Source: an uncultured Pelagibacteraceae bacterium (GTDB lineage Bacteria; Pseudomonadota; Alphaproteobacteria; Pelagibacterales; Pelagibacteraceae). From it: DNA of 64,000 nucleotides. The notes under the pieces were generated by a model. The model ran no database searches, was not told the origin of the DNA, and worked only from the letters and a program-made list of their open reading frames with translations. The stretch lies in the NCBI GenBank assembly GCA_902588835.1, contig CACIQQ010000004.1, positions 36,558-100,557 of the forward strand, given 5' to 3'. Both the position numbers and the translations under genes were made by a program. Below, piece after piece: positions 27,771 to 36,186 of the stretch. Within the stretch, counting starts at the first letter, position 1; every line of letters begins with the position of its first letter.

Positions 27771-28916
27771 ATGGAATATTTTGTCATTCTACTTATAGTT
27801 GTTATAATTTATCTTCTCTATTTACTTAATCAAAAAAAAAATAAGTCAATAAATATAGCTACAATAATCAATAAAAGAGAGGAAAAAACAAAAAGAGTAA
27901 TTATTGATGAGCTTGAAGATCAGTTTTTTGCATTAAATAAATTTAACATAATTAAGTATGCTAATCCAAGTGCATTAAAAAGATTTGGAAGTAATTTAGT
28001 TGATAAAAATATATCTTCTGTAATTCGAAAGCCAGAATTAATAGAAAATATTGAAAAAGCTATAGTTGAAAATAAAACCAAAAACATTGATGTAGAAATA
28101 GACTTGCCATCATATCAATTTTATAAAATTTATATTATTCCTGGCCCAACTCATTTATTTACTGAACCAGATTCTGTTGTGTTATTTTTAAAAGATTTTA
28201 CTGAAATTACAAAAGCACAAAAATTTAAAACTGATTTTGTAGCAAATGTAAGTCACGAATTAAGAACACCCTTGATGGCTATCAAAGGATCTTTAGAAAC
28301 TATTGAAGGTCCGGCCGCAGCGGACGATAAAGCTAAAAAAAAATTTATGAAAATAATAACTGAACAATCAAATAGAATGGAAAATTTAATTAATGATCTT
28401 TTAATACTCACAAGAATTGAATTAGAAGAACATATAAGGCCAAACTCTTTAGTTAACATAAATGACCTTTTCAAAACAATTATTAGTAATTTTGAAATTA
28501 TTTTAAAAAAAAAGAAATTAAACATTAATTTATCACTCGCAAATCCAACAATTGTTATTGGAGATGAAAAAAAATTACAAACTGTTTTTTCAAATCTTTT
28601 AGACAATGCAATAAAGTATTCAAACGAAAACAGGTCTATTTTTATATCAAGCAAAATTAGCGATGGCAAATTGTTAGAAAAAAATTTTATGATTAGTATT
28701 AAAGACGAAGGGGTTGGTATTCCTCAAAGATATATTTCTAGAATTACAGAAAGATTTTTTAGAGTAGACCTTGAACAAAGTAACAAGGTTGGTGGAACTG
28801 GTTTAGGATTAGCTATTGTAAAACATATTATTACTCAACATCGAGGACACTACGAGATTCTGAGTGAGGAAAATAATGGAACTGAAGTTAAAATTTATTT
28901 AGCAGCAAAAACTTAG
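27771..28916 (+). CDS. phoR: Phosphate-regulon sensor histidine kinase PhoR
   Basis: A 381-residue kinase with one N-terminal membrane segment (about 3-20), a PAS-like domain (about 45-145), HisKA with DFVANVSHELRTPLMAIKG (His162) and HATPase with VFSNLLDNAIKYS, IKDEGVGIP and GTGLGLAIVKHII. The single membrane anchor without a periplasmic domain fits PhoR, which senses through PstSCAB and PhoU. The start has no strong Shine-Dalgarno. The inverted repeat TTTGCAT/ATGCAAA (27725-27752) lies just upstream. phoB is 6 kb downstream, after the pst genes, instead of adjacent. Confidence 0.92.
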   Translation: MEYFVILLIVVIIYLLYLLNQKKNKSINIATIINKREEKTKRVIIDELEDQFFALNKFNIIKYANPSALKRFGSNLVDKNISSVIRKPELIENIEKAIVENKTKNIDVEIDLPSYQFYKIYIIPGPTHLFTEPDSVVLFLKDFTEITKAQKFKTDFVANVSHELRTPLMAIKGSLETIEGPAAADDKAKKKFMKIITEQSNRMENLINDLLILTRIELEEHIRPNSLVNINDLFKTIISNFEIILKKKKLNINLSLANPTIVIGDEKKLQTVFSNLLDNAIKYSNENRSIFISSKISDGKLLEKNFMISIKDEGVGIPQRYISRITERFFRVDLEQSNKVGGTGLGLAIVKHIITQHRGHYEILSEENNGTEVKIYLAAKT

Positions 28917-29006
28917 ATTAAAAAAGTATTATTTTATAATAATTTAAGAAGGTTTTTTTAATATTTCTTTACTTGATTTATTTTAATCTTTTAATTAATC
29001 TCTGAT

Positions 29007-29615
29007 ATGATTAAAATATTTAAAAATATTTTGATTTTTGTTTTTTTGTTAAGCTCATTAATAACAAGTGCTTTTTCTAAAGATATCACCACATTATTAA
29101 GAAATCAGCAACTTACAGTTTTTGATATTGGAATCTTTAGATTAGAAGCAGATTTAAAAAACTCATTTCCTTCTATAAAGAATCATTTAGAAATTACTGA
29201 AACTGAATTTTATACAGATGTAGTTTCCTCTTATTCTAAAAATGCAATCGATTTAATTGTTTCTGTTCCTATGAATAAAAATCTAAAGAAGGAAAATTAT
29301 TTTTCAGATTCTTTAAGATGTAGAAATATTTTTAGTTCTGTTAGAGATTTTTTATTGAGAAATGAAAATTTGAGTAATTACAGATATTCTATGGCTACAA
29401 GTTATTTAACCTCAATATTTTCAACACCAAGTTCATGGCCTAGCTGGAGATATGATGAAGATATTAGAGAGGAATTAGTAAAATTGGTAAAACTTGAAAT
29501 AACTTTACGTCCAAGCAAAGAACTTGCTCTCAGTGAACAGGTAAACCCCGTGTCATGTATGGGTGGCCTAGAAACTGATGTTGAAAAGATAATTATATCC
29601 AAAAAATACAACTAA
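29007..29615 (+). CDS. Unknown secreted protein in the pho-pst cluster
   Basis: I do not recognise this 202-residue protein. It has a clear signal peptide (MIKIFKNILIFVFLLSSLITSAFS, cleavage near residue 24), then a ~178-residue soluble domain with mixed polar and aliphatic residues, only two cysteines (in LRCRN and VSCMGG, about residues 104 and 183) that could form a disulfide, and the aromatic patch TPSSWPSWRYDEDI. No repeats or membrane segments follow. It sits between phoR (91-nt gap) and pstS (about 130-nt gap with the Pho-box repeats). A periplasmic role in Pi acquisition or sensing is a context guess only. Confidence 0.75.
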   Translation: MIKIFKNILIFVFLLSSLITSAFSKDITTLLRNQQLTVFDIGIFRLEADLKNSFPSIKNHLEITETEFYTDVVSSYSKNAIDLIVSVPMNKNLKKENYFSDSLRCRNIFSSVRDFLLRNENLSNYRYSMATSYLTSIFSTPSSWPSWRYDEDIREELVKLVKLEITLRPSKELALSEQVNPVSCMGGLETDVEKIIISKKYN

Positions 29616-29649
29616 ATGTTTTATTAGATTACAACTATAAAGTTACCTT

Positions 29650-29682
29650 TTTAACAAAAGTGTAACAATTTTGTAATAATAA
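29650..29682 (+). promoter_or_regulatory. Pho-box repeat upstream of pstS
   Basis: Three consecutive 11-bp units begin TTTAACA (29650), TGTAACA (29661) and TGTAATA (29672). The period and the TGTAA core match PhoB direct repeats. The last unit ends 65 bp before the chosen pstS start, leaving room for a -10 element in the AT-rich CAATAAATTTATAC stretch. Confidence 0.8.
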
Positions 29683-29747
29683 AGATTCAATAAATTTATA
29701 CGAGTCAATCATCTTTTAATTAATAAATAATGAAAGGATTAAAGATA

Positions 29748-30779
29748 ATGAAAAAACTAACTATAATAATTGCTTCATTAGTTGCTTTATCAATAGCAAC
29801 TGTTGCTCAAGCAAGAGATCAAATTAAGATAGTTGGTTCTTCTACAGTATTCCCTTATGCGACTGTTGTTGCTGAAAGATTTGGTGGTTCAGGATTTAAA
29901 ACTCCTGTTATTGAGTCTACTGGTACTGGTGGTGGAGCTAAACTATTTTGTGCTGGTGTAGGTGAACAACATCCAGATATAACAAACGCATCAAGAGCTA
30001 TGAAAGATAAAGAAAAAGCTCTTTGTAAGAAAAATGGTGTAAATGAAATCGTTGAAATCGTAATTGGAAACGACGGAATCACATTAGCTTACAGTAAAGA
30101 TGCAAAACCAGTAAACTTTACAAAAGAACAATTATACTTAGCGCTAGCCGCTCATACAGTTGTTGATGGTAAATTAGTTCCAAATATTTATAAAACTTGG
30201 GATCAAATTGACCCTAGTTTACCAAAACAAAAAATTTCAGTGATGATTCCACCAGGAACATCAGGAACTAGAGATGCTTGGAATTCTTTAGTAATGAAAA
30301 AAGGTATGACTAAAGAAGCTAAAGCTCTTTATAAAGCTGGTTTTGAAGCTGGAAATAAAAAATACAAAAAACCTCAAAAACTTTACAGAGAAGATGGTGC
30401 TGCTATTGAAGTAGGAGAAAACGATAGTTTGATCATCCAAAAGTTAACTCAAGATAAAGAAATGTTTGGTTTCTTTGGTTTCAGTTATTTCCTAGCTGCA
30501 AAAGACAAATTACAAGCTGCAAGTATTGATGGTGGACAACCATCATTGTCGTCTATTCAAGACTACAGTTATGCAGTTGCAAGACCTTTATTCTTTTACG
30601 TGAAAAAAGCTCACGTTGGAGTAATTCCAGGCTTACATGAGTTTGTGAAAGAATTCACAACGAAGAAAGCTATAGGAAAAGGTGGTTACCTAGCGGACAT
30701 TGGTTTAGTACCATTAGACTCTAAGTTGTATAAAACAACAAGAACTAATGCTACAAAGCTAGTTGCTATGGGTAATTAA
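29748..30779 (+). CDS. pstS: Phosphate-binding protein PstS
   Basis: A 343-residue periplasmic Pi-binding protein. The signal peptide starts MKKLTIIIASLVALS and ends AQA, followed by IKIVGSSTVFPYATVVAERF and STGTGGGAKLFCAG; the Pi-contacting segments PGTSGTRDAW and GSSTVFP are clear. The start at 29748 is preferred to the ORF-track start at 29730 because AAAGGA stands nine bases before it, while nothing resembling a ribosome site precedes 29730. Codon use is enriched for G/C-third and GGT/GCT codons, suggesting high expression. A terminator follows, so PstS can outnumber the permease. Confidence 0.97.
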   Translation: MKKLTIIIASLVALSIATVAQARDQIKIVGSSTVFPYATVVAERFGGSGFKTPVIESTGTGGGAKLFCAGVGEQHPDITNASRAMKDKEKALCKKNGVNEIVEIVIGNDGITLAYSKDAKPVNFTKEQLYLALAAHTVVDGKLVPNIYKTWDQIDPSLPKQKISVMIPPGTSGTRDAWNSLVMKKGMTKEAKALYKAGFEAGNKKYKKPQKLYREDGAAIEVGENDSLIIQKLTQDKEMFGFFGFSYFLAAKDKLQAASIDGGQPSLSSIQDYSYAVARPLFFYVKKAHVGVIPGLHEFVKEFTTKKAIGKGGYLADIGLVPLDSKLYKTTRTNATKLVAMGN

Positions 30780-30803
30780 TTATTTCTTGATTAACAAATG
30801 TTT

Positions 30804-30834
30804 AAAAGGGGGTCTTTTTAGACCCCTTTTTTTT
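30804..30834 (+). terminator. Intrinsic terminator/attenuator after pstS
   Basis: AAAAGGGGGTC pairs with GACCCCTTTT, with a TTTTTA loop and a following run of T to 30834. It lies between pstS and pstC and would reduce read-through to pstCAB, as is usual for ABC systems with abundant binding proteins. Confidence 0.93.
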
Positions 30835-30869
30835 GAAATAAGAGTAAAGTCCTCAATAAGGGAGATTCT

Positions 30870-32255
30870 TTGAACTTAATATTATTTACATTTATTGTTC
30901 TTTTAGGTTTCACAAGTTACTATTTTGGACGGAGAAAAGCATATACAATTCAATCTTCAAAAAAAAGATTAACTGCATTACCACAATTTTATGGTTATTA
31001 TCTTGCAATCTGGTGTGCAATACCAGCCTTTATAATTTTTTCTTTATGGGCAATTTTTGAGCCTACAATAGTAAAACTATTAGTCTTAAGCGATTATTCA
31101 AATCAAGGTTATCTTGATGATGAATTAAATTTAATATACGAAAAAACAAAATCCTTGTCTCGGGGACAATTTACTGGAGAAATTACACCCTTTATTGAGG
31201 CTTCAGCAGAAAAATATTTAAGTCTTCGATCAATAGCTCAAAATTCAAAAGCTGTTATAGTATTATCTATAATTATTGCTTCAGTTGCTTACGCTTATAA
31301 AAGAATTTCATCTAATTCTAGAACAAGAGAACCAGTTGAAAAATTTTTGAACGCAGTTTTATTTACAGCTTCTTTAGCTGCAATATTAACTACTGTTGGG
31401 ATAGTTTTTTCACTTATATTTCAAACAATAGATTTTTTTAAAGTAATTCCATTATTTGATTTTGTATTTGGTACTCACTGGTATCCAGCAAAAGCTTTTG
31501 TTAGGGATTCTTCTGAGGCTTTGGATCCAACAATGTATTCCGATACTTTTGGGGCAGTCCCTATTTTTGCAGGTACTTTTTTTATAGCGTTAATAGCTAT
31601 GTGCGTAGCCATCCCAATTGGATTAATGAGTGGAATTTATTTAGCTGAATATGCATCAAGCAAAGTAAGACAATATGCAAAACCTTTAATTGAAATTTTA
31701 GCTGGTATACCAACTGTTGTTTATGGTTTTTTTGCTGCTCTAACTGTTGGCCCTTTTTTAAAAGAATTAGGAACTTCAATGGGTCTTGAAGTTTCAGCTG
31801 AAAGTGCTTTAGCGGCAGGAGGAGTAATGGGAATTATGATCATACCATTTATCTCAAGCTTGAGTGATGATGTTATTACAAGTGTCCCTCAAAGTTTAAG
31901 AGATGGAAGTTACGCTATGGGAGCAACTAAATCAGAAACAATCAAGAGAGTTATTTTCCCAGCGGCATTACCTGGCATCGTTGGATCTATTTTGTTAGGT
32001 GTTTCAAGAGCTATTGGAGAAACAATGATAGTTGTTATGGCTTCTGGTTTAGCAGCAAACTTGACTTTTAACCCATTAGAATCTACTTCAACAATCACAG
32101 CACAAATTGTGGTAATTTTAATTGGAGACCAAGCTTTTGGCGATCCAAAAACACAAGCCGCTTTTGCTTTAGGTATGTCATTATTTTTAGTAACGCTTTG
32201 TTTAAACATTGTAGCCTTAAGAGTAGTTAAAAAATATAGAGAGAAATATGAATAA
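30870..32255 (+). CDS. pstC: Phosphate ABC transporter permease PstC
   Basis: A 461-residue inner-membrane permease. Two membrane segments and a periplasmic stretch precede the core, which has FGAVPIFAGTFFIALIAMCVAIPIGLMSG, the ILAGIPTVVYGFFAA block and the cytoplasmic coupling loop DGSYAMGATKSETIKRVIFPAALPGIVGS. The N-terminal extension is typical for alphaproteobacterial PstC. The start is TTG at 30870, backed by AAGGGAG six to twelve bases upstream; no ATG upstream fits. It overlaps pstA by eight bases. Confidence 0.94.
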   Translation: MNLILFTFIVLLGFTSYYFGRRKAYTIQSSKKRLTALPQFYGYYLAIWCAIPAFIIFSLWAIFEPTIVKLLVLSDYSNQGYLDDELNLIYEKTKSLSRGQFTGEITPFIEASAEKYLSLRSIAQNSKAVIVLSIIIASVAYAYKRISSNSRTREPVEKFLNAVLFTASLAAILTTVGIVFSLIFQTIDFFKVIPLFDFVFGTHWYPAKAFVRDSSEALDPTMYSDTFGAVPIFAGTFFIALIAMCVAIPIGLMSGIYLAEYASSKVRQYAKPLIEILAGIPTVVYGFFAALTVGPFLKELGTSMGLEVSAESALAAGGVMGIMIIPFISSLSDDVITSVPQSLRDGSYAMGATKSETIKRVIFPAALPGIVGSILLGVSRAIGETMIVVMASGLAANLTFNPLESTSTITAQIVVILIGDQAFGDPKTQAAFALGMSLFLVTLCLNIVALRVVKKYREKYE

Positions 32256-33516
32256 GAATAAAGAACAATTATTAAATAAAAGATACAGGGCTGAGCGGAG
32301 ATTTCGCTTATATGGTCAAAGTGCAATTTTTATGGCACTTTTATTTTTAACAATTTTTATTTTCAAAATATTTTCAACTGGATATTCAGCTTTTCAAAAA
32401 ACATGGCTGATTGTTCCTGTAAACTTTGACGCTGAAATGATGATGATAGATCAAAATCCATCTAAAGAAGATCTTCAAGACGCTGATTATTACGATATAG
32501 CATTAAAATCTATGGCTGATTTAGATCAAAATGCAAATGATGATCAAAAAAATCAATTGAAGAGAATGGTGTCATATTTTTTTGAAAAAGAAATTAAAAA
32601 TGAGATTTTAAATGACCCTAGTTTAATAGGAAAAACAAAAGAAGTTTATTTAACTGCTTCAGATGATTTAGATCAAGTTTTTAAAGGAAATTATCCAAGA
32701 GATTTACCGGAAGATCAAAGAAGAGTAAGTGATTATCAATTAAAAATTTTTGATCAACTTGTTGCAAAGGGTAAAGTCGAAAGTAAATTTAATATCAGTT
32801 TTTTTACATATGCAGACTCAAGAGAAGCAGAACTTGCTGGTATAGCTAGTTCATTTATGGGCTCAATTTTTTCTATACTTGTTTGTTTAATGATAGCCTT
32901 TCCTGTAGCGGTACTAGCAGCAATTTATCTTGAAGAGTTCGCACCTAAAAATAGGTTTACTGATTTTATTGAGGTAAATATAAATAACTTGGCCGCAGTA
33001 CCATCTATTGTCTTTGGATTACTCGGATTAGGTGTTTTATTAGCTATATTTCATCTTCCCAGGTCTACTCCTTTAGTTGGAGGTATCACTTTATCGTTGA
33101 TGACTTTACCAACAATAATTATAGCTGCGAGAGCATCCTTAAAAGCAGTTCCACCAAGTATAAGAGAGGCAGCACTTGCTATGGGAGCAAGTCGTATGCA
33201 AACCACAATGCATCATACAGTACCTCTTTCAATGCCTGGGACGTTATCAGGTACAATAATTGGTTTAGCTCAAGCTTTAGGAGAAACTGCACCCCTAATT
33301 TTAATTGGAATGGTTGCTTTTGTTAACACGATACCTGGGTCACCAATGGATCCTGCTGCAAGTTTACCAGTTCAAATCTATATTTGGGCTGAAAGTGCTG
33401 AAAGAGGATTTGTAGAAAAAGTCTCGGCATGTATAATGGTCTTACTTGGTTTTTTAATAATAATGAATTTATTTGCCCAAATAATTAGACATAAGTTTGA
33501 AAAAAAATGGAATTAA
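32248..33516 (+). CDS. pstA: Phosphate ABC transporter permease PstA
   Basis: A 422-residue partner of PstC. It begins with a membrane segment (about 26-46), then a ~140-residue periplasmic insert (as in the DUF3333-type PstA of alphaproteobacteria), followed by the permease core with [19 protein letters not shown], the [30 protein letters not shown] coupling loop and [12 protein letters not shown]. The stop is one base before the pstB ATG. The large insert may contact PstS; that is inference. Confidence 0.94.
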   Translation: MNKNKEQLLNKRYRAERRFRLYGQSAIFMALLFLTIFIFKIFSTGYSAFQKTWLIVPVNFDAEMMMIDQNPSKEDLQDADYYDIALKSMADLDQNANDDQKNQLKRMVSYFFEKEIKNEILNDPSLIGKTKEVYLTASDDLDQVFKGNYPRDLPEDQRRVSDYQLKIFDQLVAKGKVESKFNISFFTYADSREAELAGIASSFMGSIFSILVCLMIAFPVAVLAAIYLEEFAPKNRFTDFIEVNINNLAAVPSIVFGLLGLGVLLAIFHLPRSTPLVGGITLSLMTLPTIIIAARASLKAVPPSIREAALAMGASRMQTTMHHTVPLSMPGTLSGTIIGLAQALGETAPLILIGMVAFVNTIPGSPMDPAASLPVQIYIWAESAERGFVEKVSACIMVLLGFLIIMNLFAQIIRHKFEKKWN

Positions 33517-33517
33517 A

Positions 33518-34273
33518 ATGATAAAGATTAAAGCAAAAAATGTAGATGTTTTTTATGGAAAAAAACAAGCTCTCTATAATATAGGTTTAGATATTGAAGA
33601 AAACCAAGTAACTGCATTAATTGGTCCATCTGGTTGTGGTAAATCAACTTTTCTTAGATGTCTTAATAGAATGAATGATGTAATTGACATCTGCAGGGTT
33701 AAAGGAGAAATTTTAATTAACGACTTTAACATAAATGATAAAAGTTGCGATGTAGTGAGACTCAGAGAAAAAATTGGTATGGTTTTTCAAAAACCTAATC
33801 CTTTCCCAAAAACTGTATACGAAAATATATCTTACGGTCCAACAATTCACGGTATGGCTCAATCAAAACAAGAAATGGATGAAATTGTTGAAACTAGTTT
33901 AAAAAAGGCTGCGCTATGGGAAGAAGTAAAAGACAGATTGCATGAACCCGGAACCGGATTATCTGGAGGACAACAGCAAAGACTGTGTATTGCTAGAGCT
34001 ATTTCTGTAAGACCAGAAGTTATATTAATGGATGAGCCTTGTTCAGCATTAGATCCAATAGCAACAGCACAAATTGAAGAATTGATTGATGAGTTAAAAA
34101 AGGAGCATACAATAATAATTGTAACTCATTCTATGGCTCAAGCTGCACGTGTCTCTCAAAATACGGGTTTTTTTCACTTAGGACAATTGATTGAACATGG
34201 ATCTACTGATAAAATATTTAAAAATCCTGATAACACAAAAACTCAGGATTACATAACCGGGAGGTTTGGATAA
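33518..34273 (+). CDS. pstB: Phosphate ABC transporter ATPase PstB
   Basis: A 251-residue ABC ATPase with Walker [29 protein letters not shown], the PstB-specific Q-loop [19 protein letters not shown], signature [15 protein letters not shown], Walker [16 protein letters not shown] and HTDKI-like ending. The ORF track opens at TTG 33497, inside pstA; the ATG at 33518, one base after the pstA stop, is the better start because it gives the usual MIKIKAKNV beginning. The stop overlaps phoU by one base. Confidence 0.97.
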   Translation: MIKIKAKNVDVFYGKKQALYNIGLDIEENQVTALIGPSGCGKSTFLRCLNRMNDVIDICRVKGEILINDFNINDKSCDVVRLREKIGMVFQKPNPFPKTVYENISYGPTIHGMAQSKQEMDEIVETSLKKAALWEEVKDRLHEPGTGLSGGQQQRLCIARAISVRPEVILMDEPCSALDPIATAQIEELIDELKKEHTIIIVTHSMAQAARVSQNTGFFHLGQLIEHGSTDKIFKNPDNTKTQDYITGRFG

Positions 34274-34980
34274 TGGGTGAAGCGCCACATACAGTTAAAT
34301 CTTACGAAGAAGAACTTAAAAATCTTAATGCTAATATCATTAAAATGGGAAGTGCATGCGAGGAGTCTTTAGGTAAAGCAATTCAAGCCATTACAACAAG
34401 AAATAGCGATATTGCAGAAAAAGTAATTCAAGATGATGAAAAAATAGATAAATATGAAGCCTTGATTGAACAACAAGTTGTAAATTTAATTGCTTTAAGA
34501 CAACCTATGGCAATTGATTTAAGAGAGACAGTAACGGCTTTGAAAATGTCTTCAGATTTAGAAAGAATAGGTGATTTAGCAAAAAATATATCCAAGAGAA
34601 CACTTTTGCTTAATGAAAATCTTCCAAAGAATTTGGTAGACACATTAAATAGAGTATCTGTCGCTGTTCAAAAGCAATTAAAATCAACATTAGACGCTTA
34701 TCTAGAAAGATCTGCGCCAATGGCAGTTAATGTTTGGGAAGGTGATGAGCAAATAGATGATCTAACAAATCTTTGTATGCAAGAAGTTATAAAATATCTT
34801 AAGGAAAATGAAAAAAATTTAGAGGATGGAACTCACTTGTTGTTTGTGACCAAAAACGTTGAGCGTATTGGTGATCATACTACAAATGTTGCGGAACAAA
34901 TTTATTATTTAGTTAAAGGCGAATATTTAGAAGGTGACAGACCTAAGGGCACCGAGCCAATTGTAACCGGAGAAAAATGA
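34273..34980 (+). CDS. phoU: Phosphate signalling regulator PhoU
   Basis: A 235-residue all-alpha protein made of two PhoU repeats, each with the metal-site signature: LKMSSDLERIGDLAKNISK in the first and LLFVTKNVERIGDHTTNVAEQIYYLV in the second. It links PstSCAB state to PhoR, holding the Pho regulon off when Pi is plentiful. It overlaps pstB by one base and is followed three bases later by phoB, so signalling components are encoded as one unit. Confidence 0.96.
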   Translation: MGEAPHTVKSYEEELKNLNANIIKMGSACEESLGKAIQAITTRNSDIAEKVIQDDEKIDKYEALIEQQVVNLIALRQPMAIDLRETVTALKMSSDLERIGDLAKNISKRTLLLNENLPKNLVDTLNRVSVAVQKQLKSTLDAYLERSAPMAVNVWEGDEQIDDLTNLCMQEVIKYLKENEKNLEDGTHLLFVTKNVERIGDHTTNVAEQIYYLVKGEYLEGDRPKGTEPIVTGEK

Positions 34981-34983
34981 TTT

Positions 34984-35667
34984 ATGTCAGCTCATGTTTT
35001 CATAGCTGAAGATGAAGCATCAATTGTTAGTTTGTTAAAATATAATCTTGAAAAAGAAGGTTATAAAGTCAGTCATTCAGAAAATGGAGAAGATGCTCTT
35101 AAACAAATAAAATCTAAACAGCCAGATTTGATATTAATGGATTGGATGTTACCTGAATTATCTGGTGTTGAAATTTGTAAAAACTTAAAAAAAGATGATA
35201 AGTTTAATGATATTCCTGTCATTATGTTGACTGCAAAAGGGGAGGAAGAAGACAAATTAAAAGCATTTGATACAGGTGCAGATGATTATGTAACTAAACC
35301 TTTTAGTCAAAAAGAATTAAATGCTAGAATTAAATCTTTATTGAGAAGGTCTAAGCCTCAATCATCATCGGATATTGTAGAATTTACTGATTTAAAAATA
35401 GATCGGATTACAAAAAGAGTTTATAGAAAAGATAAGGAAATTACTTTAGGTCCAACAGAATTTAAACTCTTAGATTTTTTTATCAAAAATCCTAAAAGAG
35501 TTTACTCAAGAGAACAACTCTTAAATAATGTGTGGGGAGAAAATATATACGTTGAGTCACGAACGGTTGATGTACACATAAGAAGATTAAGACAAGCTAT
35601 AAACATCGAAAACACAAAACCTTTAATTAGAACGGTCAGATCTGCCGGTTATTCTTTAGAGTCTTGA
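34984..35667 (+). CDS. phoB: Phosphate-regulon response regulator PhoB
   Basis: A 227-residue OmpR/PhoB regulator. The receiver domain has acidic pocket EDEAS, phosphoacceptor Asp53 in LMDWMLPELSG and the lysine in VTKPFS. The C-terminal winged helix contains LGPTEFKLLDFFIKNPKRVYSREQLLNNVWG and SRTVDVHIRRLRQAI, the recognition helix. It is the expected binder of the 11-bp repeats before pstS, plcP and the DAG kinase. Its 3' end overlaps the convergent sixA gene by 19 nt. Confidence 0.97.
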   Translation: MSAHVFIAEDEASIVSLLKYNLEKEGYKVSHSENGEDALKQIKSKQPDLILMDWMLPELSGVEICKNLKKDDKFNDIPVIMLTAKGEEEDKLKAFDTGADDYVTKPFSQKELNARIKSLLRRSKPQSSSDIVEFTDLKIDRITKRVYRKDKEITLGPTEFKLLDFFIKNPKRVYSREQLLNNVWGENIYVESRTVDVHIRRLRQAINIENTKPLIRTVRSAGYSLES

Positions 35668-36173
35668 AGATCTTTGGGTCTTATAAATTCTTTTAACATT
35701 CCTTTTTTTTCTATTTCATCCCAACCTTTAATATCAAATTTAATTTTGGCGAATGCTGCTGTAGGAAATTTATAATTCATTAATTTGAAATTATTTGTTT
35801 CATGATTTTTTGTTAGATATCTTACTAAATTTTTAACTGTAGGTTCATGGTTTATTAACAAAATTGATTTGTAATTACTCGATATTTTTTTAATTTTATT
35901 TATAATTGCATATTCATCAGCCAAGTATAAACTCTTTGAATATTCTATTGTTTTTGGCTCAGGAATGTCTTCTGATAAAATTTCAAAAGTACTTCGGGTT
36001 CTTGTAGCTGATGATATTAAAGCAAAATCAAATTTGTACTTTTTTTTAACAAAAAATTCACAAATTTTTTTTGCACTTTTTTTACCTCTTTTATTGAGTG
36101 GTCTCTTAAAATCATCAATATTTAAATCTTCCCAACTGGATTTTGCATGTCTCATGACATATAATTCAAACAT
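35649..36173 (-). CDS. sixA: SixA-like phosphohistidine phosphatase
   Basis: A 174-residue histidine phosphatase superfamily protein with the RHG-type motif in MFELYVMRHAKSSWED, a mid arginine in ISSATRTRSTFEIL and the second histidine in LLINHEPTVKNLVRYL. SixA dephosphorylates His-phosphotransfer domains in E. coli; other substrates are possible. The ORF track opens 31 residues upstream at 36266, inside ppk; the ATG at 36173 gives the natural family start. It is convergent with phoB and divergent from ppk with only 13 bp between start codons. Confidence 0.86.
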   Translation of the reverse strand: MFELYVMRHAKSSWEDLNIDDFKRPLNKRGKKSAKKICEFFVKKKYKFDFALISSATRTRSTFEILSEDIPEPKTIEYSKSLYLADEYAIINKIKKISSNYKSILLINHEPTVKNLVRYLTKNHETNNFKLMNYKFPTAAFAKIKFDIKGWDEIEKKGMLKEFIRPKDLQDSKE

Positions 36174-36186
36174 AAATTCTAAATAT

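Noticed and set aside
33497-33517. TTG start of pstB inside pstA
   Set aside because: ATG 33518 one base after pstA gives the usual PstB N terminus.
35965-36186. N-terminal extension of ppk in the ORF track
   Set aside because: Runs antisense through sixA; the PPK1 family start is at 36187.
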